Shown here piece after piece: positions 1 through 5,976 of a DNA stretch of 6,627 bases. The translations under genes were made by a program, and so were the position numbers. How positions within the stretch are numbered: position 1 is the first letter of the stretch; each line of letters starts with the position of its first letter. The notes beneath the pieces are model-generated. The model was given only the letters and a program-made list of their open reading frames with translations, had not been told where the DNA came from and made no database searches. Source of the stretch: an uncultured Acidobacteriota bacterium (GTDB taxonomy: Bacteria > Acidobacteriota > Vicinamibacteria > Vicinamibacterales > SCN-69-37); contig CALFMR010000094.1 in assembly GCA_937880585.1 (NCBI GenBank), forward strand, positions 1 through 6,627, read 5' to 3'.

Positions 1-30
1 GGGCCGCCACAGGGGCGGCCCCTACGCGGG
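1..30. repeat. GC-rich hairpin repeat, copy 1
   Basis: A perfect 8-bp stem (1-8 GGGCCGCC with 14-21 GGCGGCCC) closes a 5-nt loop, ACAGG, and is followed by CCTACGCGGG. A second copy lies in inverted orientation at 53-81. It resembles a short palindromic intergenic repeat (REP/MITE-like). It begins at the window edge, so more of it may lie to the left. No T-run follows on the plus strand, so a canonical intrinsic terminator for an upstream gene is not supported. Confidence 0.7.
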
Positions 31-49
31 CGACGGGCTACGGGCGTAC
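28..49 (+). repeat. heptad repeat block GGGCTAC, plus orientation
   Basis: Three consecutive units are visible: GGGCGAC (28-34), GGGCTAC (35-41) and the 8-nt variant GGGCGTAC (42-49). They sit between the two hairpin repeats. The same seven-base unit recurs in opposite orientation at 87-113, so the region has the order hairpin, heptads, inverted hairpin, inverted heptads. No coding role is apparent. Confidence 0.6.
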
Positions 50-52
50 GTT

Positions 53-81
53 CCCCGCAGGGGCGGCCCTTGTGGCCGCCC
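53..81. repeat. GC-rich hairpin repeat, copy 2 (inverted)
   Basis: An 8-bp stem (61-68 GGGCGGCC with 74-81 GGCCGCCC) closes the loop CTTGT (69-73). Read on the minus strand this is the same element as copy 1: stem, loop ACAAG, stem, then CTGCGGGG. Compared with copy 1 one stem base pair is swapped (C-G to G-C) on both arms, so pairing is kept. The two copies could also pair with each other into a larger cruciform across 1-81. Confidence 0.7.
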
Positions 82-86
82 GGTCC

Positions 87-114
87 GTAGCCCATGGCCC
101 GTGGCCCGTAGCCG
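87..114 (-). repeat. heptad repeat block GGGCTAC, minus orientation
   Basis: Four tandem seven-base units read on the plus strand as GTAGCCC (87-93), ATGGCCC (94-100), GTGGCCC (101-107) and GTAGCCG (108-114), consensus RTRGCCC. On the minus strand they are GGGCTAC-type units matching the block at 28-49. The last unit is fused directly to the GGAGG of the first gene, so the array occupies the place where a leader or promoter would be expected. Confidence 0.65.
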
Positions 115-118
115 GAGG
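114..118 (+). promoter_or_regulatory. Shine-Dalgarno of the epimerase gene
   Basis: GGAGG ends 9 nt before the ATG at 128, a good spacing. A second ATG at 121 lies only 2 nt downstream of this site and opens a different frame, so this site decides the start at 128. Confidence 0.75.
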
Positions 119-127
119 TAATGCCCG

Positions 128-1012
128 ATGCAAGTCGCGATGCACAACTGGATGCGAGCCGAGCCGATCGAAGTCACGATCGCGCGCCTGGCCAAGTGTG
201 GGTACGACGCGATCGAGATCAGCGGCGAGCCCGAGCGGTACGACACGAAGCACGTCGGCAAGCTGCTGAAGGATCACAAGCTGACCTGCTGGGGCAGCGT
301 CACGCTGATGATGGGCGATCGCAACCTGCTCACCGCCAGCGAGACGAACCGCGCGATGTCCGTGAAGTACGTCAAGGACACGATCACGATGGTCAAGGAG
401 CTCGGCGGGCAGGAGATCACGATTGTCCCCTGCACGGTCGGCAAGCTCGTGCCCGAGGCGGGGCCGGACGAGGAGTGGAATTGGGCCGTCGCGAGCCTGA
501 AGCAGTGCTACGAGCACGGCCAGCGCGAAGGCGTGCGCATCGCCATCGAGCCGCTCAACCGCTTCGAGACCTACTTCCTCAACCGGCACGACCAGGCGCT
601 GCTGCTCGCCGAAGCCGTCGGGCCGTCGTGCGGGATCTGTCTCGACGCGTTCCACATGAACATTGAGGAGAAGGACATGTTCGCGGCCATCCGCAAGGCC
701 GGGCCCCGGCTGAACGACTTCCACGTGGCCGACAACAACCGCATGGCGTGCGGCATGGGGAACCTCGACTGGAAGCGGATCATCGACACGCTGAAGTCGG
801 TCGGCTACGACGGCGCGCTGACCGTCGAGTTCGTCGCGCCGCTCGACCGGACGCCGGCCAACCCGTACGCGAACATGCTCGAGCGCGGCGACGTCACGCT
901 GACGCCCGAGGAGCTGAAGTTCATGGTCGATCACGGCACGGGCAACCTGTCGGACGAGTTCTATTCGTGGCTCGTCGACGAGACGATCAAGACGCTCCGC
1001 CGGAACATGTGA
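128..1012 (+). CDS. sugar phosphate isomerase/epimerase (ketose 3-epimerase-like TIM barrel)
   Basis: The 294-residue product belongs to the xylose isomerase-like/AP endonuclease 2 TIM-barrel superfamily. It probably isomerises or epimerises a ketose, or a related small polyol or acid, in the cytoplasm using a divalent metal. A full metal-binding set is visible: E141 (in IEPLNRFET), D173 (in CLDAFHMN), H199 (in DFHVADNNR) and E234 (in LTVEF). The spacing closely follows D-tagatose 3-epimerase (E152, D185, H211, E246). The companion residues E147, H176 and R205 match its E158, H188 and R217, so the active site looks intact. There is no signal peptide, and length is normal. The start is set by GGAGG 9 nt upstream. 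It is first in a same-strand run with Tm-1-like, creatininase, FAD oxidase and Fe-S genes, pointing to a catabolic role. The substrate is unknown; hydroxypyruvate isomerase-like or inosose-type activities are alternatives. Confidence 0.9.
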   Translation: MQVAMHNWMRAEPIEVTIARLAKCGYDAIEISGEPERYDTKHVGKLLKDHKLTCWGSVTLMMGDRNLLTASETNRAMSVKYVKDTITMVKELGGQEITIVPCTVGKLVPEAGPDEEWNWAVASLKQCYEHGQREGVRIAIEPLNRFETYFLNRHDQALLLAEAVGPSCGICLDAFHMNIEEKDMFAAIRKAGPRLNDFHVADNNRMACGMGNLDWKRIIDTLKSVGYDGALTVEFVAPLDRTPANPYANMLERGDVTLTPEELKFMVDHGTGNLSDEFYSWLVDETIKTLRRNM

Positions 1013-1058
1013 TCGGGACCGTCGCGATGGCCGCGTTCTCGGACCGATCGATCATCCG

Positions 1059-1080
1059 GCCGGCGGCCCGTGCCGCCGGC
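1059..1080 (+). other. 9-bp intergenic hairpin before the Tm-1-like gene
   Basis: GCCGGCGGC (1059-1067) pairs perfectly with GCCGCCGGC (1072-1080) around the loop CCGT. It lies in the 82-nt gap between the epimerase and the next gene and ends 14 nt before the GTG start. It is followed by ACGCTTGCTC, not a T-run, so it is not a standard terminator. It could act as an mRNA processing or stability element, or reduce read-through. Confidence 0.55.
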
Positions 1081-1094
1081 ACGCTTGCTCACGC

Positions 1095-2324
1095 GTGAAG
1101 ACCGTCCTGCTCATCGGCACGCTGGACACGAAGGGTCCGGAGATCGCGTACGTGCGCGACCGGCTCCGCGCGCTCGGCACCGGCGTCATCGTGGCGGATT
1201 CCGGCATCCTGGGCGAGCCGCTCGACATCGTGCCTGACGTGTCTCGCGCAGAAGTCGCGCGGCTTGCCGGCACGACCATCGACGCGCTGCGGACGGCCGG
1301 CACGCGCGGCAAGGCCGTGCACGGCATGCTCGCCGGCCTGCGGCGCCTCGCGCTCGACCTCTATCAGAGCGGACGGCTCGACGCGGCCGCGGCCATCGGC
1401 GGCGCGGAAGGCGCCGTGCTCGGCGCGAGCGCGATGATGGGGCTGCCGATCGGCGTGCCGAAAGTGATCGTCACGCCGATCGCGTCGGGTCATCGGCGCT
1501 TCGGCCCGCTCGTCGGCACGAAGGACGTGATGGTCGTCCATTCGGTGATCGACATCCTGGGCCTGAACCCGATCAGCCGCGCCGTGTTCGACAACGTCGC
1601 CGCCGCGCTGGCCGGCATGACGGCCAACGGCCATCCCCTGCGGCTCGATGACGATGCGCGGCGGGTGGCGATCACGATGCTCGGCAACACGACGCCGGCC
1701 GTGATGCGGATCCGTGACGCGCTCACGCGGCACGGCCTCGAGTCGGTCATCTTCCATTCGAACGGCGTCGGCGGCGCGGCCATGGAAGAGCTGGCGGAGG
1801 CTGGCGCGTTCGTGGGCGTCATCGACTTCACGACCGACGAGGTGACCGACGAGCTCGTCGGCGGCTTGCACGCGGGGCGTCCCGAGCGGCTGCGAACGAT
1901 CGGCCGGCTGGGGTTGCCGCAGGTCGTCGTGCCGGGGTGCATCGACTTCTCCGTACACGGACGGCCCGAGGAAGTGCCGGCCGCGCTCGCGGGCCGGCCC
2001 GTGTACACGCACAATCCGGAGTTCACCCTGGTGCGGACCCTGCCCGGCGAGATGCGGCGTCTCGGCGGCATCTTCGCCGCGCGGCTCAACGAGGCCTCGG
2101 GCCCGACCGTTGTCATGGTCCCGACCGGCGGGCTGTCGATGCCGAACGTGCCGGGGGGCGTGTTCTGGGATCCGGCGGCCGACGCCGGATTCACCGACGA
2201 GCTCGCGCGCCAGTTGCGGCCAGACGTGCCGCTCGAGCGCGTCGCGCACCATATCAACGACGAGGACTTCGCCCGGGCCGTGGCCGATCGCTTCGTCGGA
2301 CTGCTGACTCAGGGGGAAACGTAG
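1095..2324 (+). CDS. Tm-1-like ATP-binding domain protein (UPF0261 family)
   Basis: The 409-residue protein resembles the UPF0261/Tm-1-like family, named after the tomato Tm-1 N-terminal region that binds ATP and blocks a tobamovirus replication protein. The role of bacterial members is not established. Recognisable blocks are the opening LLIGTLDTKGPE (residues 5-16), a glycine-rich IGGAEGAVLG (101-110), GTKDVMVVHSVIDILGLN (141-158), MLGNTTPAVMRIRDAL (195-210), FHSNGVGGAAMEEL (220-233) and VVVPGCIDF (277-285). Length is normal and both Rossmann-like halves appear present. The start is GTG. It places the family's typical N-terminus at residue 1, and no other in-frame start exists between it and the preceding stop region. 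No clear Shine-Dalgarno precedes it and a hairpin ends 14 nt upstream, so initiation may be weak. It is soluble, with no signal peptide. The creatininase gene begins 3 nt after its stop. Confidence 0.9.
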   Translation: MKTVLLIGTLDTKGPEIAYVRDRLRALGTGVIVADSGILGEPLDIVPDVSRAEVARLAGTTIDALRTAGTRGKAVHGMLAGLRRLALDLYQSGRLDAAAAIGGAEGAVLGASAMMGLPIGVPKVIVTPIASGHRRFGPLVGTKDVMVVHSVIDILGLNPISRAVFDNVAAALAGMTANGHPLRLDDDARRVAITMLGNTTPAVMRIRDALTRHGLESVIFHSNGVGGAAMEELAEAGAFVGVIDFTTDEVTDELVGGLHAGRPERLRTIGRLGLPQVVVPGCIDFSVHGRPEEVPAALAGRPVYTHNPEFTLVRTLPGEMRRLGGIFAARLNEASGPTVVMVPTGGLSMPNVPGGVFWDPAADAGFTDELARQLRPDVPLERVAHHINDEDFARAVADRFVGLLTQGET

Positions 2325-2327
2325 ATT

Positions 2328-3200
2328 ATGACCGTGCCGATTCCTGTCCAACTGCGATCCAACAACATGGCCGACCTGGCCTATCCCGACATCCAGGCGT
2401 ACCTGAAGGTGTGCGATCTCGTGCTCGTGCCGATTGCCAGCACCGAGCAGCACGGACCGCACCTGCCGCTCTCGACCGACACGGTGACGGCGACGCAGGT
2501 CGCGTCCCGCGTGGCGAAGATCAACAACATGATCCACACGCCCGCGATCTGGACCGGCTACTCGCCGCAGCACATGGCGGGGCCGGGCGAGGGCCGGGGC
2601 ACGATCACGGTGCGTGCGTCGACGCTCCAGGCGCTCATGTACGACGTGGCGCGGAGCCTCATCCATCACGGCTTCAACAAGGTGCTGTTCATCAACGGGC
2701 ACGGCTCGAACGTGAAGGTCGTCGACCCCGTGCTGCGCAAGATCCGCTACGACACGGGCGCGATGGTCGGCTGGTGCAATCCGTTCATGGAGCGCTACGT
2801 CGGCGTGCTGCAGGGGCTCATGGAGAATCCGGCCGACGAGACGCCGGGCTGGCACGCGAGCGAGCTCGAGACGTCGCAGATGCTCGCCAATGACGACTCG
2901 CTCGTGCGCATGGATCGCGCGGTGAAAACGCTGACGCAGATTCCGTCGTGGCTGCCGCACGAGTTCGGCAAGAAGGACGGCGCGCCCGACATCCAGTTCG
3001 AGGGCTACAGCTACTTCTCGTTCCCGATGGACCACCACGAGTTCACGCATACGGGCGTCATCGGCAATCCGGAGCGCGCGACGAAAGAGAAAGGCGAGGA
3101 GGCGTTCCGCCGGTACGCCGATCACGTGGCGCGCGCGGTCGCGGCGCTCCTGTCCGTCGACGTACACGTGCACACGCGCGAATTCCGGGATCGCGTCTAG
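2328..3200 (+). CDS. creatininase family protein (metal-dependent amidohydrolase)
   Basis: The 290-residue product fits the creatininase fold, whose members hydrolyse cyclic amides, formamides or peptide ends with bound divalent metals (creatininase, archaeal FAPy deformylase ArfB, the mycofactocin peptidase MftE). Metal-site residues are visible: E40 and H42 with D51 in STEQHGPHLPLSTD (38-51), H125 in FINGHGSN (121-128) and E179 in GWHASELETS (174-183). The last motif is more often HAGE, so a Gly-to-Ser change is present. SYFSFPMDHHEFTHTG (228-243) is the usual C-terminal segment. AGGGGG sits 11 nt before the ATG, inside the end of the previous gene. A second Met at residue 14 is possible, but the residues before it look family-like. 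The gene overlaps the FAD oxidase start by one base. It may open a lactam, lactone or amide for the downstream oxidase; that is inference. Confidence 0.92.
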   Translation: MTVPIPVQLRSNNMADLAYPDIQAYLKVCDLVLVPIASTEQHGPHLPLSTDTVTATQVASRVAKINNMIHTPAIWTGYSPQHMAGPGEGRGTITVRASTLQALMYDVARSLIHHGFNKVLFINGHGSNVKVVDPVLRKIRYDTGAMVGWCNPFMERYVGVLQGLMENPADETPGWHASELETSQMLANDDSLVRMDRAVKTLTQIPSWLPHEFGKKDGAPDIQFEGYSYFSFPMDHHEFTHTGVIGNPERATKEKGEEAFRRYADHVARAVAALLSVDVHVHTREFRDRV

Positions 3201-4642
3201 TGCCGGCCGATCTCTCCGCCGGCGTTCGCGACGCCCTCACAGCCATCGTCGGCGCGGACCACGTGCGGTCCGAGCCGATCGATCAGCTCATCTACTCGGT
3301 CGACTCGTACTGGCTGCCGCAGATGTGGCTCGATCGCGGCCGCCGTACGCCGACCCCCGGTCTCATCGTCTATCCCGGATCGGCCGATGAAGTCGCGCGC
3401 GTGCTGGCCGTGGCCGACGAGGCGCGCGTGCCCGTCGTGCCCTGGGGCGGCGGGTCGGGTACGCAGGGCGGCGCGTTGCCGATCCACGGCGGCCTCATCG
3501 TCGACACGAAGCGGCTCGACCGCATCCTCGAGATCAACGAGCGATCGATGTACGTGCGCGCACAGGCCGGCATCAACGGCGGGCAGCTCGAGTGGGCGCT
3601 GAACGATCGCGGGCTGACCTTGCCGCACTATCCGGCATCGGCGACCTGCGCCACGCTCGGCGGCTATCTCGCGCCGCGCGGGTCGGGGACGATCAGCACG
3701 AAGTACGGCAAGGCCGAGGATCTCGTCATGAATCTCGAGGTCGCGCTGCCCGGCGGGCGTCTCGTGCGCACGCCGCTTGTACCCAATCACGCGTCCGGGC
3801 CCGACTTCATGCGTCTCTTTCTCGGCACGGAAGGCACCTTCGGCGTGATCACCGAAGCGACGATGCGCATCACGCGGCTGCCCGAGACGCGGCTGCTGCG
3901 CGCGATGCTGTTCAAGGACGTCGCGACCGGCCTCGAAGCGGGCCGGCAGATGATGGTGCAGCGCCTCGATCCGCTCGTCATCCGCATGTACGACCCGCGA
4001 TCGACCGGGCTGCTCGTCAAGCGCGTGCTGGGCTACGAGCTGCAGGGCGCCTACATGATCATCGGCTTCGACGGCTGGGCGGACATCGCGGCCGCCCAGG
4101 AACAGCGGGCGCTGGCCATCTGCGCGTCACTCGGCGCGCGCGACCTCGGCCGTGAGCCGGGCGAGCGATGGTGGGATCACCGCTACGACTTCTACTATCC
4201 ACCGCATACGCTGCACCTGCCCGCGCTCTACGGCACGATCGAAACCGTGTCGACGTTCGATCGCATCGAGGAGATCTACCACGCGAAGAAGGCCGCCATC
4301 GAAGGGACGTACGGTCACCTGGGCGTCGAGTACATCGGCCACTTCTCGCACTGGTTTCCGTGGGGCGCGAGTCTTTACGATCGCTTCCTTCTGAAGGACG
4401 CACCACCCGCGCCCGAAGACGCGGAAGCCTTGCACAATCAAATTTGGGACACGGCCGTGACGACGTCGCTCGCGCACGGCGGCATGATCAACGAGCACCA
4501 CGGTGTGGGATTGAAGCTCAGCCGGTTCATGCGCGCGCAGTACGGCGACGCGTGGCCGCTCCTCGAATCGATCAAGGACGCGATCGATCCGCATCACATC
4601 ATGAATCCTGGCAAAGTCGGGTTCGAGAGGATGCCGTCATGA
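3200..4642 (+). CDS. FAD-linked oxidase (GlcD/alkyl-DHAP synthase-like)
   Basis: The 480-residue protein is a two-domain VAO-superfamily flavoprotein that probably oxidises a 2-hydroxy acid. The FAD-binding half carries a pyrophosphate loop PWGGGSGTQGG (81-91), a second FAD-contact segment APRGSGTISTKYG (158-170) and FLGTEGTFGVITEA (207-220). The C-terminal substrate half ends with GGMINEHHGVG (427-437) and the signature IDPHHIMNPGK (462-472). HHGVG resembles alkyldihydroxyacetonephosphate synthase more than the GEHGIG of glycolate oxidase GlcD. It has no signal peptide. The start chosen is the GTG sharing a base with the creatininase stop (TAGTG). The open frame extends further upstream, but only through creatininase coding sequence. 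No strong Shine-Dalgarno is seen, so coupled translation is likely. The next gene overlaps by 4 nt and encodes its likely Fe-S partner. A GlcE-like third subunit is not present in the window. Confidence 0.92.
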   Translation: MPADLSAGVRDALTAIVGADHVRSEPIDQLIYSVDSYWLPQMWLDRGRRTPTPGLIVYPGSADEVARVLAVADEARVPVVPWGGGSGTQGGALPIHGGLIVDTKRLDRILEINERSMYVRAQAGINGGQLEWALNDRGLTLPHYPASATCATLGGYLAPRGSGTISTKYGKAEDLVMNLEVALPGGRLVRTPLVPNHASGPDFMRLFLGTEGTFGVITEATMRITRLPETRLLRAMLFKDVATGLEAGRQMMVQRLDPLVIRMYDPRSTGLLVKRVLGYELQGAYMIIGFDGWADIAAAQEQRALAICASLGARDLGREPGERWWDHRYDFYYPPHTLHLPALYGTIETVSTFDRIEEIYHAKKAAIEGTYGHLGVEYIGHFSHWFPWGASLYDRFLLKDAPPAPEDAEALHNQIWDTAVTTSLAHGGMINEHHGVGLKLSRFMRAQYGDAWPLLESIKDAIDPHHIMNPGKVGFERMPS

Positions 4643-5787
4643 GCGCGCCTGCCGCACCAGAGGCCGGCGCCGTGCCGACGACCGAGAACTGCCGCTTCTG
4701 CTGGATGTGCCGTCACGCCTGTCCGGTCGGCCACGTCACGCATCGCGAGACGTACACGCCGCACGCCTGGGCGCTCGAGATCGAGTCGGTCCGCCGCGGG
4801 CAGATTGTCTGGGATGCGTCGACCGTCTCGGTGCTGTACGCGTGCGCGGACTGCGGGCTGTGCCGCGCGCACTGCGCCACCGACCAGCCGCTGCCTGACG
4901 CCATCGTCGCCGAGCGGGCGGCCATCACCGCCGCGGGCGCGGCGCCCGCCGCGGTCTACGACGTCGAACGGCGCTTGCGTCGGCACGTCGAGTCGGGCGC
5001 GGCCGCGCGGTCGTCGAACGGGCCTCGTCGCGCGTCGAGCACGGTCGGCCTGTTCGTCGGCGACATCTCGGACGCGGCGCGCGCGCGCGCCGTCGAATCG
5101 ACCATCGCGTTGCTCGCCGCGGCCGGCGTCCCGGTCACCGAAGTCGGCGCCGATCGTCCGACGGGCCGCACGGCGGCGTCACTCGGCTTGCGGGATGTCG
5201 CCGTCGATCTCGCGCGTGCGGTCATCGACGACGTCCAGTCGGCCGGCATCGACGAGCTGCTCGTGCTCGCGCCGGGCGATCGGTGGGCGTTCGAATCGGT
5301 CTACGCGGATCGGCTCGGCCTCGAGTGGCCGAAAGGCGTCCGCGTGACCGACGCGATCGTGGTGCTCGCGCGTGCGCTGGCCGCCGGGGCGTTGTCCTTC
5401 GGCGCGCCGAAGGATCTGCCGCCGTACGCGTACCACGATCCGTGTCACACGCCGCGCCTGGCGCGCGACTACGCGGCGCCGCGCGCGCTCGCGGCAGCGG
5501 CGCTCGGTCCGGACGCCGCGCGGCCGTTCTTCTGGCGCGAGCATCGCGCGCACCCCTGCGGCGCCATTGGCGGGCTCAACGTGACGCATCCCGACATCGC
5601 GGCCCGGCTCGCGGCGGCCCGCGTCGACGATGCGCGCGCGGCGGGCGCGCGGTGGATCGTCACCGAGGATCCGGCCTGCTCGGCGCACCTGGCGGCGCAC
5701 GCGAGCGGCGGCGTCGAGGTGCAAAATCTCTTCGAGCTCCTCCACGAGCGTCTCGTCACGTCGTCGCGACCGACTTCCGGCCGCTGA
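4639..5787 (+). CDS. (Fe-S)-binding oxidoreductase subunit, GlcF/HdrD-like with degenerate CCG domains
   Basis: The 382-residue protein should carry electrons from the FAD oxidase encoded just upstream (ATGA overlap; GAGAGG 8 nt before the ATG). The N-terminus has two ferredoxin-type [4Fe-4S] motifs: C18-x2-C21-x2-C24-x3-C28-P and C69-x2-C72-x2-C75-x3-C79, the second lacking the usual trailing Pro. Two CCG-type domains follow. The canonical pattern is C-x31-39-CC-x35-36-CxxC. Domain 1 keeps the spacing but has D142, P174-T175, A211 and D214 in place of every cysteine. Domain 2 has C269, P306-C307, D344 and C347, so three of five remain. The frame is continuous and neighbouring motifs (HDPCHTPR, HPCGAIGG, EDPACSAHL) look orderly, so this is probably a divergent subfamily, not decay. 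It has no membrane segment. An all-Cys GlcF is the nearest known relative. Confidence 0.88.
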   Translation: MSAPAAPEAGAVPTTENCRFCWMCRHACPVGHVTHRETYTPHAWALEIESVRRGQIVWDASTVSVLYACADCGLCRAHCATDQPLPDAIVAERAAITAAGAAPAAVYDVERRLRRHVESGAAARSSNGPRRASSTVGLFVGDISDAARARAVESTIALLAAAGVPVTEVGADRPTGRTAASLGLRDVAVDLARAVIDDVQSAGIDELLVLAPGDRWAFESVYADRLGLEWPKGVRVTDAIVVLARALAAGALSFGAPKDLPPYAYHDPCHTPRLARDYAAPRALAAAALGPDAARPFFWREHRAHPCGAIGGLNVTHPDIAARLAAARVDDARAAGARWIVTEDPACSAHLAAHASGGVEVQNLFELLHERLVTSSRPTSGR

Positions 5788-5827
5788 GCCGGCGCGCGCC
5801 GGCCGTTCCCCGCGCGGCTTGGCCGGC
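5788..5827 (+). terminator. GC palindromes after the operon, possible terminator
   Basis: Immediately after the Fe-S gene stop lies a perfect 16-bp palindrome, GCCGGCGCGCGCCGGC (5788-5803). Its right arm can pair instead with GGCCGGC at 5821-5827 (7 bp, 5798-5804 with 5821-5827), giving two mutually exclusive hairpins. No T-run follows, so intrinsic termination is doubtful. A Rho-dependent site or a 3'-end stabiliser is equally possible. Confidence 0.35.
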
Positions 5828-5848
5828 GCCGCGCTTGTCCGATATCCT
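5819..5848 (+). promoter_or_regulatory. weak sigma70-like promoter candidate for the copper protein gene
   Basis: TTGGCC (5819-5824) and TATCCT (5843-5848) are separated by 18 nt, each matching four of six bases of the -35 and -10 consensus. It is the most A/T-containing spot in this GC-rich gap. If real, the transcript would carry a leader of roughly 130 nt including two hairpins. TTGACG at 5900-5905 is an alternative -35, but I see no good -10 for it. Confidence 0.28.
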
Positions 5849-5863
5849 GAGAGAGTCAGTGGA

Positions 5864-5881
5864 CCGGCGACGGGTCGCCGG
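5864..5881 (+). other. 8-bp hairpin in the gap before the copper protein gene
   Basis: CCGGCGAC (5864-5871) pairs with GTCGCCGG (5874-5881) with almost no loop (effectively 7 bp with a 4-nt loop). It lies just downstream of the promoter candidate and has no T-run after it. It could be leader RNA structure or a DNA-binding palindrome. Confidence 0.45.
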
Positions 5882-5946
5882 CCGCAGGCACCGGGACGAT
5901 TGACGTCGCACGTCCGCAGTTCTTGCGCGTCCCAGGGCCGTCTTAC

Positions 5947-5976
5947 GCGCCACCTGTTCGTGGCGCAGCGAAAGGA
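5947..5976 (+). promoter_or_regulatory. leader hairpin and Shine-Dalgarno of the copper protein gene
   Basis: GCGCCAC (5947-5953) pairs with GTGGCGC (5960-5966) around the loop CTGTTC. Four bases later comes the ribosome binding site AAAGGA (5971-5976), 9 nt before the ATG at 5986. The stem lies so close to the site that it could influence ribosome access. The site supports ATG 5986 as the start, which also gives a proper signal peptide. Confidence 0.55.

Noticed and set aside
28..114. Could the repeats at the left edge be a CRISPR array?
   Set aside because: Units are seven bases long with no spacers of regular length, and they occur in both orientations. No cas gene is present.
121..666. 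Alternative plus-strand frame starting at the first ATG after GGAGG
   Set aside because: The ATG is only 2 nt from the Shine-Dalgarno, and the product is Arg/His-rich without motifs. The ATG at 128 has proper spacing and gives the epimerase.
38..934. Minus-strand open frame opposite the epimerase gene
   Set aside because: It reads through the repeat region and the antisense of metal-site codons, and shows no motif. The plus-strand epimerase fully explains the stretch.
1059..1080. Intrinsic terminator between the epimerase and Tm-1-like genes
   Set aside because: The stem is strong but is followed by ACGCTTGCTC without a T-run, and the flanking genes are on the same strand, so canonical termination is not supported.
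1089..3173. Very long minus-strand open frame opposite the Tm-1-like and creatininase genes
   Set aside because: Its translation is Arg/His/Asp-rich low-complexity sequence with no family motifs. Both plus-strand genes beneath it have clear catalytic or family motifs. It is a shadow frame caused by high GC at third codon positions.
2948..3199. Upstream extension of the FAD oxidase frame into the creatininase gene
   Set aside because: The extra 84 residues are low-complexity and overlap the conserved creatininase C-terminus. The GTG at 3200 gives a normal N-terminus.
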